A stretch of 64,000 bases of DNA from Candidatus Poribacteria bacterium (GTDB lineage: Bacteria > Poribacteria > WGA-4E > GCA-2687025), in NCBI GenBank assembly GCA_018644665.1, contig JABGQA010000073.1, positions 1 to 64,000 on the forward strand. Reading direction: 5' to 3'. Made by a program: the position numbers and the translations under genes. Within the stretch, counting starts at the first letter, position 1; each line of letters starts with the position of its first letter. The notes beneath the pieces were generated by a model. The model was not told the DNA's origin and did not search any database. It saw nothing but the letters and a program-made list of their open reading frames with translations. This document shows, one piece after another, positions 19,095-27,813 of the stretch.

Positions 19095-20251
19095 GCGGCT
19101 CGGTCACCGTGTGCATTAGCGCCGGGGAACCCAGCGGCGACGTGTACGGGGGCATGCTGGCGCGCGAGTTGCTCGCGCTGGAGCCGGGAGCGCGGCTCGT
19201 CGGCATGGGCGGCCGAGAGATGGCCAGTGCGGGGGTGGAACTCCTCATCGACATTCGGGACTCAAGTGTGCTGGGGCTCGTGGAGGTGGCGAAGTCGTTG
19301 CCGGCCTTCCTGCGCAAGCGCCGAGTGCTGCGTGAATGGATTCGCGACCACCGGCCGGACGCGCTTGTCACGGTGGACTTCCCTGACTTCAACCTCGGCC
19401 TGGCCGGCCAAGCGCGGTCGCTAGGCGTCCCCGTCGTCTACCTGATCCCTCCGAAAGCGTGGGCGTGGCGCCGCCGTCGCGGCGCGACCGTGGCGGAGGC
19501 CGCCACGCGTGTGCTGTGCCTGCTGCCGTTCGCCGCCGACTTCTACCGGGACGCGGGCGCCAACGTGGAGTTCATCGGACACCCGCTCGTGGACGCGATC
19601 GACGGCTCAGGCTTACCCGACAGTCCTGCGGCGCGGTCGGCCGTCGGTCTGGCTGAGGCGGCGCCCATCCTCGGCCTCCTCCCTGGGAGCAGGACGCGCG
19701 AGTTACGCGCGCTGCTGCCGCATATGCTCGACGCGCTGGAAATCGTGCGCGAGAGCGTCGAGGGCGCCACCGGGGTCATCGCGTTGTCGGGCTCGGCGTC
19801 GGACGTCACCGTCGCGGAAGTGACGCGCCTCGCCGAGAAGCGTGGCGCGACGGTCGTCACAGGCCGCACGTATGAGGCCATCCGGGCAAGCGATGCTGTC
19901 CTCGCCGCGTCGGGAACTGTGACGCTGGAGTGCGCGATCGTCGGGACACCGATGGTGATTGCGTACCGGCTGTCGTCGCTGACATACGCAGTCGTGAGGC
20001 GACTTGTGCGCGTGGACCACTCAGGCCTGCCCAACCTTCTCGTCGGGCGGAGGGCGTGCCCGGAATACTATCAGTCCGAGGTCACAGGTCGCGTGCTCGC
20101 GTCAGCCGCGACAGAGTTGCTCGTGAGTGACGCGGCCCGCGCCGCGCAGACACAGGCATTCGCAGAGATGCGCGCGAAGCTCGGATCGCCTGGCGCGATG
20201 TCCCGCGCGGCCACGGCCGTCATCGAGACGGCCGTGGCCGCGCCGGCATAG
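19091..20251 (+). CDS. lpxB: Lipid-A-disaccharide synthase
   Basis: A 386-residue GT19 glycosyltransferase joining UDP-diacylglucosamine and lipid X in the Raetz pathway, at the inner face of the cytoplasmic membrane. The N-terminal AGEPSGD motif, the PDFNLG segment, the YLIPPKAWAWRRRR segment, the EFIGHPLVD segment and the GLLPGSR motif are all present and in order. The start is the GTG at 19091, overlapping the upstream stop. Its presence is strong evidence for a lipopolysaccharide-bearing outer membrane. lpxK follows after one base. Confidence 0.95.
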   Translation: MSGSVTVCISAGEPSGDVYGGMLARELLALEPGARLVGMGGREMASAGVELLIDIRDSSVLGLVEVAKSLPAFLRKRRVLREWIRDHRPDALVTVDFPDFNLGLAGQARSLGVPVVYLIPPKAWAWRRRRGATVAEAATRVLCLLPFAADFYRDAGANVEFIGHPLVDAIDGSGLPDSPAARSAVGLAEAAPILGLLPGSRTRELRALLPHMLDALEIVRESVEGATGVIALSGSASDVTVAEVTRLAEKRGATVVTGRTYEAIRASDAVLAASGTVTLECAIVGTPMVIAYRLSSLTYAVVRRLVRVDHSGLPNLLVGRRACPEYYQSEVTGRVLASAATELLVSDAARAAQTQAFAEMRAKLGSPGAMSRAATAVIETAVAAPA

Positions 20252-20252
20252 G

Positions 20253-21323
20253 ATGCTGGGGCGTCGCGTCGCCTCTCTGGCTCTCGCGCCACTCGGCGCC
20301 GTGGTTCGCGTTGTTGCCCGCCGGCGGCGCCGACGAGCGCGTCCAGAGGTGCGCTTGCCGGTGCGTGTCGTGTCCGTGGGGAACCTGGTCGCGGGCGGGA
20401 CCGGCAAGACGCCGATGGTGGCTGCCATCGCGAGGATGCTCCTGGACCGCGGGCTCCGGGTGGGTGTTGTCACCGGCGCCTACGGCGCACGGCCCGATTG
20501 GGCGCCGGACGCCGAGGGCCGCAGGTTCCGCTGCGAAATCGTCCGCGGCCCCGACCTGGCCGCCGGGACCGTCGAGCGCGTCGGCGACGAGACGGTGCTG
20601 CTTGCAGAGGCCCTGCACGACATCCCCATCGCGGCCGGTCGGCCCAAGGCGCGTGCCGCGGGATGGCTGGCGGCGAGCGCGGACCTCGACACCATCCTCG
20701 TTGACGACGGATTCCAGCACCACTCCCTCGCCCGGGACATCGACATCGTCCTGCTCGACGCCCGGCGGCCGTTCGGCGACGGCCGCGTGCTGCCCGCCGG
20801 GCGTCTGCGCGAAGGCCCGGAATCCCTGCGCGACGCGGACATCGTGATCCTGACGGGCGCCGGCGAGGCGGGCGCTGCCGTCGGGGTCGAGGAGCGCGTC
20901 CGCGCCCTTGCGCCCGAGGCGTTGGTCGTGACCGCCAGGCGCGTTGCGGTCGGCGCACGACGGGAGCCAGGAAGCCAGCCGACGCCTCTCGCGGTACTCT
21001 CCAGGGCGCGCGTCATCGCAGTGTGCGGCCTCGGCTCGCCGGAGTCGTTTGCGCGCACGTTGCGAGAGCTGGGCGCGGACGCCGAGATGATGCGCTACCG
21101 CGATCACCACGCCTACACTGAGCACGACTTTCGACGGATAGAAGACCGGGCGTCGGGGCGGGCGATTGTGACCACCGCGAAGGATGCGACGAAGTGGCGT
21201 GGCCGCGTGGACTTCCCGTACATCGTGGTAGACGTCGAGATGTGCGTGAGTGATGCCGACCCCCTCCTCGACAGGATTCTCGGAGCGGCGCAGGATCAGG
21301 GAGCGTCAGATGCCCGCACGTAA
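20253..21323 (+). CDS. lpxK: Tetraacyldisaccharide 4'-kinase
   Basis: A 356-residue kinase that phosphorylates the 4' position of the lipid A disaccharide. The P-loop GGTGKTP is at 48-54 and the family motif DDGFQHH at 151-157. An Arg-rich stretch at about 24-30 follows the N-terminal hydrophobic segment that should associate with the membrane. It starts one base after the lpxB stop, so the two lipid A genes are translated as a pair. The 3' end overlaps the next gene by 14 bases. The frame remains open upstream inside lpxB, but that part is not LpxK-like. Confidence 0.93.
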   Translation: MLGRRVASLALAPLGAVVRVVARRRRRRARPEVRLPVRVVSVGNLVAGGTGKTPMVAAIARMLLDRGLRVGVVTGAYGARPDWAPDAEGRRFRCEIVRGPDLAAGTVERVGDETVLLAEALHDIPIAAGRPKARAAGWLAASADLDTILVDDGFQHHSLARDIDIVLLDARRPFGDGRVLPAGRLREGPESLRDADIVILTGAGEAGAAVGVEERVRALAPEALVVTARRVAVGARREPGSQPTPLAVLSRARVIAVCGLGSPESFARTLRELGADAEMMRYRDHHAYTEHDFRRIEDRASGRAIVTTAKDATKWRGRVDFPYIVVDVEMCVSDADPLLDRILGAAQDQGASDART

Positions 21324-23343
21324 GCCCCGTATGCCTGCCGCCGCTGTCGCGTTCGCTATCTGCGCGCTATCCCTGCGCGCAGACGTGGGCATCGCCCTGC
21401 GCTACCCACGCGAAGTGTTCCGCGTCGGCGATGTGACAGAGTTCGTCACGAACGACCCGATCCTGCGCGTCGTCGGAGCTGTGGCCTCCGACGGCGCGCC
21501 GTGGGCCCTCCGAGTGACCGCCCCTGCGGGTATCCCTGACCTGGCGGGCGGTTCCCCGGCCCTTACGGAAGTCACGCTGGACCTAGGTGCGCAGGCGGTC
21601 GTCACGGGTATCGTGTTCACGCCCGTGATAGAGCGCGAACAGGGCTCGATCCGGTCGTTTGGGGTCCGCGAGTTGCTGGTGTCCGGGTCTCTCGACGGGG
21701 GCGCGTACGGCGCCGAGACGCGCGTGGCAAGCGGCTCCGGCGTGGGATCGGCGGACGGACGCGCCCCTGTTGTGCTGTCCACGCCCCTAGACGCGCGCTT
21801 CGTGCGGCTTCGGTGGCTTTCCGGATGGCAGCGGCGCGAAGATGGCGCGCCGGACGTGCGCCTCGAGAACATCCGGCTGGTGACGCAGCAGTCGTCGTCC
21901 GTTGGGGCTCGCGTGTCCGAATTCGCGGCGCTGCTGATGCGGCCGACTGCGTTGGAACCCTTCGATTACGAGGTGGTCCTGCACGGCGGAAGGAATCGCG
22001 TCGTCTTGGAGGTTGTCGAGATCGGCGCGGTGGGGACGGACGGATCGGCCTCCGATTCCGCGACGATCGCTGTGACGTTGCTCCCCGAGTTGCCCGTGGC
22101 GACGGACGTGGCTGACGGCGACGCGACGGTTCTCAGCGATGGGGCGGGTCTCGCCGTGGCCGTGCCCGCGGACGCCGCGCCCGAGACGTTGCGCGGCCTG
22201 AGCCTGGCCCGTGTTGACCCAGCCGACGTGCCGTTGGCCACCTACAGGTCGAACGTCGACATCGACCCGTCGTATCCGCCTATTCTGGCGTACGGGTTCA
22301 GCGGGCGCTTCCAGGAGCCGTTCCAAGCCGTGTCGACGGCGGCGCTGCCCGGGCAGCCCCCGTCGCTGGCGGTCGATGGGCGGTTCGACTGGCCTTCCAC
22401 GTGGGTGTCCAACCTCGCTCCGTTCCCGATAAAGTGGCGCGTGGACCTGCGCGAGGAGGCTGAGGTAGCGCGCGTGGTCGTGCACCCGCGCATCGAGGAT
22501 GGCGTGTCGTTCGGCCCACAACGAGCGAGCGTGCTGTTCTCACGAGACAACGACGTGTTCACGTTGGCCGGCGAACTGGAGGAGTTCCCGGACGGCGTCG
22601 CCACGATCGACATCGACAATCCATCGCCAGCGCGCTGGGTCGAGCTGGTGATCGACGAGGGGCGCCAGGCCAACGACATCCAGATCAACGAAATCGAGTT
22701 CTTCACGGCGGCTGGATCCCGCGTGCTGGCGCAGGCGACGACGGACGCCGTGGCCTTCCGCCGGCCGGTGGTCGTGAACGCGCGGTACTTCGACGACGAT
22801 GTGGCCGTCGCGCAGGCGCCCACGGATGCCCCGATCGGGGCGTTCCTCTGGAACGCCGGCGCCCTGGAGTGGCAGTACACGCGCGCGACGGTGACGGAGG
22901 CGCGGCTGCTCAACCCAGCGGCCCAGGCCGGCGGTGGCGGTCTGTTCGCCTTCGACGTCAACTCGCTCTCGAAACTCGCCCTGTTCGTGCGGTCGGACGC
23001 CGCCGAGGACGAGGCGATCGTCGCAGCGTGGAGTTTCAACCCCTTCTCGCCCAACGGCGACGGCATCGCGGACACGACACGACTGTCGATCCGGCTGGGC
23101 CGGCACGTGGGTGACGCCGACTCTGAGGTGACCGTTCGGATCACGGACCTCCGCGGGATGCTCGTCGCGACGCCCGCCGACGGCATCGTGACCACGTCGA
23201 GCGCAGTCACGATCGATTGGGACGGCCGCGATCGCAATGGACGCGCCGTCCCGATAGGCGCGTACATCTACGAAGCGCGCGTCCGACGCTTCGGCGCCGG
23301 CGCCCCGGACGTTGCCAACGGCATCATCGCTGTCGCAAAATGA
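21310..23343 (+). CDS. Large exported protein with discoidin-like regions and FlgD-type C-terminal module
   Basis: A 677-residue protein of unknown function. Residues 1-24 look like a signal peptide. Two regions (about 65-200 and about 350-480) read like discoidin/F5-8-type-C folds, with phrases such as DARFVRLRWL and ARWVELVIDEG that match their closing strands. The last hundred residues carry NPFSPNGDG, then DWDGRD and GAYIYE, the hallmark of the FlgD Ig-like module common at the C-terminus of secreted proteins in FCB-type and related bacteria. It probably acts in the envelope or outside. The start lies within the end of lpxK (14-base overlap), suggesting coupling. Confidence 0.7.
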   Translation: MPARKPRMPAAAVAFAICALSLRADVGIALRYPREVFRVGDVTEFVTNDPILRVVGAVASDGAPWALRVTAPAGIPDLAGGSPALTEVTLDLGAQAVVTGIVFTPVIEREQGSIRSFGVRELLVSGSLDGGAYGAETRVASGSGVGSADGRAPVVLSTPLDARFVRLRWLSGWQRREDGAPDVRLENIRLVTQQSSSVGARVSEFAALLMRPTALEPFDYEVVLHGGRNRVVLEVVEIGAVGTDGSASDSATIAVTLLPELPVATDVADGDATVLSDGAGLAVAVPADAAPETLRGLSLARVDPADVPLATYRSNVDIDPSYPPILAYGFSGRFQEPFQAVSTAALPGQPPSLAVDGRFDWPSTWVSNLAPFPIKWRVDLREEAEVARVVVHPRIEDGVSFGPQRASVLFSRDNDVFTLAGELEEFPDGVATIDIDNPSPARWVELVIDEGRQANDIQINEIEFFTAAGSRVLAQATTDAVAFRRPVVVNARYFDDDVAVAQAPTDAPIGAFLWNAGALEWQYTRATVTEARLLNPAAQAGGGGLFAFDVNSLSKLALFVRSDAAEDEAIVAAWSFNPFSPNGDGIADTTRLSIRLGRHVGDADSEVTVRITDLRGMLVATPADGIVTTSSAVTIDWDGRDRNGRAVPIGAYIYEARVRRFGAGAPDVANGIIAVAK

Positions 23344-23377
23344 CGCCGTGGCGGGTCGCATACTCCGGGAAGGCGTG

Positions 23378-24106
23378 ATGTCGGATCATCCGTACCGCAT
23401 ACTGATCGCCGACGACGATGAGGACATCGTGGACTTCGTCTCCACCTACCTCGTCGACGAGTCGTACGAGACGGTGTGCGCGTACGACGGGGAGGAGACG
23501 CTGCAGCGCTTCGCGGAAGCCGAACGCGCGAACTCCCCCGCCGACCGCATCCACCTCGTTCTGCTCGACGTGGCCATGCCCCGGGTCGACGGATTCGAGA
23601 TATGTCGCAGAATCCGCAAGGACTCGTCGGTTCCCATCATCATGCTGACGGCGCGCGCCGAGGACGTCGACAAGATCGTCGGCCTCGAACTCGGCGCCGA
23701 TGACTACGTGTGCAAGCCGTTTAACCCGCGCGAACTCCTGGCGCGCGTGCGGGCCGTGCTGCGGAGGTCGTACGCGCAGGATTCGGCGCCGGACTCCGCT
23801 GACGATGTGATCGCACACGGGCATATCTCGCTCGATGCGTCGCGCCGTGAAGCGCGCGTCGACGGCGAGCTGGCCGAACTGACGGCGAAGGAGTTCGATC
23901 TCCTCCAGTTCCTTATGCGGAACCCGGGTCGTGTGTTCTCGAGACCGCAGCTTATCGACCGGGTTTGGGGAGCGGACTACTACGTGGGCTCGCGGACCGT
24001 GGACGTTCACGTACGCCGCCTCAGAGAGCAGGTGGAGCGCGAGCCGTCGGAGCCCGAGTACATCAAGACAATCTGGGGTGTGGGCTACAAGTTTGCCGAC
24101 GAATAG
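23378..24106 (+). CDS. OmpR/PhoB-family response regulator
   Basis: A 242-residue two-component response regulator. The receiver domain (about 1-120) has the acidic pocket Asp12-Asp14, phosphoacceptor Asp64 in LLDVAMP, Thr91 and Lys113 in CKPF. The C-terminal winged helix (about 142-240) has the ELTAKEFDLL and SRTVDVHVRRLR segments typical of OmpR-type DNA binding. GGGAAGG precedes the ATG at 23378; a GTG immediately before it is an alternative. No histidine kinase gene is adjacent, so it is an orphan in this window. It lies 34 bases after the FlgD-like protein gene. Confidence 0.93.
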   Translation: MSDHPYRILIADDDEDIVDFVSTYLVDESYETVCAYDGEETLQRFAEAERANSPADRIHLVLLDVAMPRVDGFEICRRIRKDSSVPIIMLTARAEDVDKIVGLELGADDYVCKPFNPRELLARVRAVLRRSYAQDSAPDSADDVIAHGHISLDASRREARVDGELAELTAKEFDLLQFLMRNPGRVFSRPQLIDRVWGADYYVGSRTVDVHVRRLREQVEREPSEPEYIKTIWGVGYKFADE

Positions 24107-24132
24107 GCTACGCTCTTGCGCCGCCGATCGTC

Positions 24133-24162
24133 TTGACCGGCGAGTTTTCCGTAGGGGACAAT
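24133..24162 (+). promoter_or_regulatory. Sigma-70-like promoter for the cupredoxin-ctaA run
   Basis: TTGACC at 24133-24138 and GACAAT at 24157-24162 are separated by 18 bases, matching consensus at 5/6 and 4/6 positions. They lie in the 228-base gap after the response regulator, which otherwise shows no gene. The -10 resembles the one I propose for the nuo operon. Confidence 0.5.
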
Positions 24163-24334
24163 TCGAGGCGGGACCCGGGGACGGATTCAACCCGTCGAGC
24201 ATGTGAGGGCGCTCACGGTCTCGACAGACGACCTTCCTCCGGCCGGCACGCGCCAACGCCGACAGCCCCCAACCGACATCGCGGCGCGAAGCGGCACACG
24301 ACTAAGCATGACGGTTTGCGCAGAGGAGAACGGC

Positions 24335-25129
24335 GTGTACAAGTTCCATCGACCGCGCGGTATTACGACGATTGCCGCGGTGGGCCTGCTAGCTGCAGGT
24401 CTGCTTGTAGGGTGTGCGAAGAAGGACGACGCACGGGCGACTCGACCCGCGCCAGGGACGAAGACCCCGTCCATGCAGGCTGCGCCATCGGCAGCCGGGA
24501 CGGCCTCTATCGCGGGCAAGGTCACCTTCGTGGGTGACGTCCCCGCTGCGTCTGCACTGGACTTGAACGCCGACCCAGTGTGCGCAAGCACGCACGACAG
24601 CCCCGTCATGGGCCAGGACGTCGTCGTGAACGCCGACGGCGGGCTCATGAACGTGTTCGTTTTCGTCCAGTCTGGCGCGTCCGGGAACTTCAGCGCGCCT
24701 GACGCGGAGGTAGTGCTGGACCAGAAGGGCTGTGTCTACGAGCCCCACGCAGTCGGCGTGCAGGTTGGGCAGACGCTTAACCTCGTCAACAGCGACAACA
24801 CCACGCACAACGTGCACGCGCTCTCGGACACCAACAAGCCGTTCAACACAAGCATGCCGATCCCCGGGATGGTCATCCCCAAGACGTTCGATGATCACGA
24901 GATCTTCAAGGTGAAGTGCGATGTTCACCCCTGGATGTCCAGCTTCATCGGCGTGTTCGATAACCCGTACTTCGCGATAACGGGCGCGGATGGCTCGTTC
25001 AAGCTCTCCGGCCTGCCCGCGGGCACGTACAACGTCGTCGCCTGGCACGAGATGTACGGCGAGAAGCCCATGCAGGTCACGGTGGGCGACGGCGAGGCCG
25101 GCGCGGCCGCGTTCTCGTACGGCGGATAG
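24335..25129 (+). CDS. Cupredoxin-like lipoprotein
   Basis: A 264-residue lipoprotein, with the lipobox ending in Cys27 and an Ala/Thr/Pro-rich linker to about residue 55. The central domain is a cupredoxin: His158/His161 in TTHNVH and the loop CDVHPWM giving Cys195, His198 and Met201 supply the four ligands of a type 1 copper site, with the short Cys-x2-His-x2-Met spacing seen in amicyanin. The last part (GSFKLSGLPAGTYNVVAWHE) is a carboxypeptidase-regulatory-like beta-sandwich strand pattern. An electron-transfer or copper-handling role on the outer face of the membrane is inferred. The GTG at 24335 is chosen because GAGGAG lies just before it. An ATG at 24308 is an alternative. Confidence 0.82.
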   Translation: MYKFHRPRGITTIAAVGLLAAGLLVGCAKKDDARATRPAPGTKTPSMQAAPSAAGTASIAGKVTFVGDVPAASALDLNADPVCASTHDSPVMGQDVVVNADGGLMNVFVFVQSGASGNFSAPDAEVVLDQKGCVYEPHAVGVQVGQTLNLVNSDNTTHNVHALSDTNKPFNTSMPIPGMVIPKTFDDHEIFKVKCDVHPWMSSFIGVFDNPYFAITGADGSFKLSGLPAGTYNVVAWHEMYGEKPMQVTVGDGEAGAAAFSYGG

Positions 25130-25142
25130 ACTCTCCGCGTTG

Positions 25143-25167
25143 GGCGGGAGGCGCAACGCCTCCCGCC
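25143..25167 (+). terminator. Perfect 11-bp hairpin after the cupredoxin gene
   Basis: GGCGGGAGGCG (25143-25153) and CGCCTCCCGCC (25157-25167) form a perfect GC-rich stem with a three-base loop, 14 bases after the cupredoxin stop and 79 bases before ctaA. There is no run of T after it, so it may attenuate, protect or help Rho rather than act as a full intrinsic terminator. Confidence 0.45.
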
Positions 25168-25246
25168 ACGGCGCCGCAGCGTCTACGGGCGTGGACGCTG
25201 ACGCACGGACGGGCACACCGACTTACACACGCGAGACGCTCCCCGC

Positions 25247-26269
25247 ATGAGGACCGCGACACCACGGGGCCTGCACAGATTCGCGGTGGTCGCCGCGTGC
25301 TGTACCCTTGGCCTCGTCTTCGCTGGCGGCCTTGTCACGAGCACTGGGTCGGGCCTGGCCGTGCCGGACTGGCCGCTCTCGTACGGCACGCTCAATCCTC
25401 CGATGGTTGGCGGGATTCGCTACGAGCACTCGCACCGACTGATCGCGGGCGGCGTAGCGCTGCTCGCCACGGTGCTGATGGTGTGGGCGTGGTGGCGCGA
25501 GCCCAGACGTTGGGTGCGCACGCTGGCGCTCCTCGCTTGGATCACCGTGCTCGTGCAAGCTCTCCTCGGCGGTCTTACGGTGCTCCTCCTTCTCCCCACG
25601 GCGGTCTCGGTGGCGCATGGTGGAGTGGCGCAGGTGTTCTTCACTCTCATGTGCGTGCTGGCCGTTGTGACATCGCCGCGCTGGACCTCGGCGTCCCGAT
25701 CCGACCAGGCGCGTGCGGACGTGCGTGCGCTCGGTATCGTGGTCGTTGCGTGCGTGTACGTGCAGACTTTGCTAGGCGCGTGGATGCGCCATAGCGGCGC
25801 CGGACTCGCCATCCCAGACTTCCCACTCTCGTACGGAAGTGTCGTGCCGCCGCTCACGGCCGGGGGTCTCGACGCGGCCAACGCCATGCGGACGCAGACG
25901 TACGTGTTGCCCTTCCTCGCTTCCATCGCGCCGGTGGTCATCAACTTCGCGCACCGCGCCTGGGCGGTCGTCACGCTGGTGGCGATCATCGCGCTCTTCT
26001 GGGCGACGTTCCGCCGCCATCGGCAGTCGCGCGTCTTCGTGGTCCTGGCGTCCTCGGCGCTTGGGCTCGCCTGCGTGCAGGCGCTTCTCGGCGGCCTCAC
26101 TGTCTGGACGCGCAAGGCGGTGATCCCGACGACCGCCCACGTCGCCCTCGGCTCCGTGATCCTCGCGACAACCGTGCTGTACGCGGTCATCTACCGGCGC
26201 TGTACGATCCCCGCCGCCGACGGCTCCCTCGCCGCCGCCGCGACCTCCCACGGGGCCGCGCACGCATGA
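25247..26269 (+). CDS. ctaA: COX15/CtaA-family heme A synthase
   Basis: A 340-residue polytopic membrane protein that oxidises heme O to heme A for cytochrome oxidase. Eight membrane helices can be counted in two similar halves, each opening with a GLAVPDWPLSYG- or GLAIPDFPLSYG-type loop, and with His residues at helix ends (YEHSHR, VAHGG, FAHRAW, TAHVA) fit to hold two hemes. The family hallmark of this internal repeat is clear. The start ATG has no strong ribosome binding site. Its stop overlaps the start of the heme O synthase gene by four bases, so the two act as a pair. Confidence 0.93.
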   Translation: MRTATPRGLHRFAVVAACCTLGLVFAGGLVTSTGSGLAVPDWPLSYGTLNPPMVGGIRYEHSHRLIAGGVALLATVLMVWAWWREPRRWVRTLALLAWITVLVQALLGGLTVLLLLPTAVSVAHGGVAQVFFTLMCVLAVVTSPRWTSASRSDQARADVRALGIVVVACVYVQTLLGAWMRHSGAGLAIPDFPLSYGSVVPPLTAGGLDAANAMRTQTYVLPFLASIAPVVINFAHRAWAVVTLVAIIALFWATFRRHRQSRVFVVLASSALGLACVQALLGGLTVWTRKAVIPTTAHVALGSVILATTVLYAVIYRRCTIPAADGSLAAAATSHGAAHA

Positions 26270-27165
26270 CGACCCTGGTGATGGCGGCCCGGCGCTACCG
26301 GCTGGCGGATTTCTACGAACTCACGAAGCCCCGCATCGCTATGCTCGTCGTGCTCACCGCCGTGGTCGGATACCTGGCGGGTTCCACTGGCGCCACAGGC
26401 TGGCCGACTCTGGCGCATCTCGCCATCGGGACGGCCATGTGCGCTGGCGCCGCGGGCATCCTGAACCAGGTGCTGGAGCGCGACATCGACGCGCGCATGC
26501 GGCGTACGCTTACGCGCCCCATTCCCGCCGGCCGCATCTCGGCTGGTGAGGGGGCGGCGTTCGGACTAGCGGCCGCGTTCGGTAGCTGCCTTTATCTGCT
26601 CGTCTTCGTCGGGTGGCTGACCGCGCTTCTCGCCGTCTGCACGCTCGTAAGTTACCTGCTGGTGTATACGCCGCTAAAGCGGATCACGCCGCTGAACACG
26701 ATCGTCGGCGCGGTGCCAGGCGCTCTGCCTCCCGTTGGAGGCTGGGCCGCTGCGCGCGGGGACATCGGCCTGGAGGCGGTCTCCCTGTTCGCCATCCTGT
26801 TCCTGTGGCAGTTGCCGCATTTCCTGGCAATCGCGTGGATGTACCGCGAGGACTACGCGCGCGCAGGGCTCGCGATGCTGCCGGTCGTGGACACCGGCGG
26901 AAAGGCGACGGGCAGGCACGTGACTCTCTTCACATTGGCGTTGGCTCCAATCAGCCTGGCTCCCGCGGTGTTCGGCTCGTCGGGAAGCCTGTACATGGTG
27001 GGCGCGCTCGTCCTCGGCCTGGCGTTCCTGACGGTAGGCGTGCGCATGGCGCGGACGCGCACGGCCTCGGCCGCGCGTCACTTGCTGCTGGCATCGGTCG
27101 TATACCTGCCGTTGCTGCTCGGCCTGCTGGTAGTCGACCGTGTACGGCTGGACATACTTCATTGA
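26266..27165 (+). CDS. ctaB: Protoheme IX farnesyltransferase (heme O synthase)
   Basis: A 299-residue UbiA-superfamily prenyltransferase that adds a farnesyl group to heme B. The N-terminal ELTKPRI segment, the first Asp-rich motif NQVLERDIDARMRRT (Asn67, Asp73, Asp75) followed by RPIPAG, and the loop YREDYARAGLAMLPV are typical of CtaB/CyoE. Several membrane helices are visible. It overlaps ctaA by four bases and is followed after 18 bases by a DUF420 gene. No cox structural genes are in the window. Confidence 0.93.
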   Translation: MTTLVMAARRYRLADFYELTKPRIAMLVVLTAVVGYLAGSTGATGWPTLAHLAIGTAMCAGAAGILNQVLERDIDARMRRTLTRPIPAGRISAGEGAAFGLAAAFGSCLYLLVFVGWLTALLAVCTLVSYLLVYTPLKRITPLNTIVGAVPGALPPVGGWAAARGDIGLEAVSLFAILFLWQLPHFLAIAWMYREDYARAGLAMLPVVDTGGKATGRHVTLFTLALAPISLAPAVFGSSGSLYMVGALVLGLAFLTVGVRMARTRTASAARHLLLASVVYLPLLLGLLVVDRVRLDILH

Positions 27166-27183
27166 CCTCGACGGGGTGGCGGC

Positions 27184-27639
27184 ATGGCAGTAACCGCGCA
27201 GGCGGCGGACTGGGTGTATGTTCTGCCGAGGGTCAACGCAGCGCTGAACACCGCAAGCGCGGCGTGTCTGGTGGTCGGGTACGTGCTCATCCGTCGTGGG
27301 CAGCGACGTCGACACCGCGCGGCGATGATCGGCGCTCTCTCGTGCTCGGCGCTGTTCCTCGCGAGCTACTTGACGTACCACCTGAATCCGGCGGTTGGAA
27401 CCGTGCGATTCGTCGATCCCGCGTGGCTGAGACCGTACTACCTTGCCATGCTCGCCACGCACGTCGTCCTGGCCGTGCCCGTCGTGCCGATGGCTCTCGT
27501 CGTGCTGTACCTGGCTCTGCGCGGCCGGCACGCCGCCCACCGTCGGTTCGCGCGGATCGCGTTGCCTGTGTGGCTTTACGTCTCGGTGACAGGCGTGCTG
27601 GTATACTTCGTCCTGTACGTCGCGTTCCCCCAAGGCTGA
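27184..27639 (+). CDS. DUF420 membrane protein
   Basis: A 151-residue membrane protein with about four helices, similar to the DUF420 (YozB) family. The conserved pattern YLTYHLNP, then RPYYLAMLATHVVLA and a final RFARIALPVWLYVSVTGVLVY segment are recognisable. In other genomes the family commonly sits with heme A/heme O synthases and cytochrome oxidase genes, and the same is true here. An assembly role for heme-copper oxidase is inferred; no biochemical function is known to me. Confidence 0.82.
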   Translation: MAVTAQAADWVYVLPRVNAALNTASAACLVVGYVLIRRGQRRRHRAAMIGALSCSALFLASYLTYHLNPAVGTVRFVDPAWLRPYYLAMLATHVVLAVPVVPMALVVLYLALRGRHAAHRRFARIALPVWLYVSVTGVLVYFVLYVAFPQG

Positions 27640-27813
27640 CCACGTCATGCGACGTCCGCCGGCATCGCCCAGAGCGCGTTTCGACGCTCTGTGCTGTCCC
27701 GGCCTACAACGGGTCGAACCGCCTTTGAAGCCACGGGAGCGCACGTTGAGGACTATTCAGCCGCCAGACCTGTTCCCAACCTGCAGGCCGAGTTGTGAGC
27801 GCGGAGGCCGTCC

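Noticed and set aside
27640..27813. Inverted repeat CAGAGCG/CGCTCTG after the DUF420 gene as a terminator
   Set aside because: The stem is only seven bases with an eight-base loop and no T run follows. No gene or promoter is convincing in this 174-base gap.
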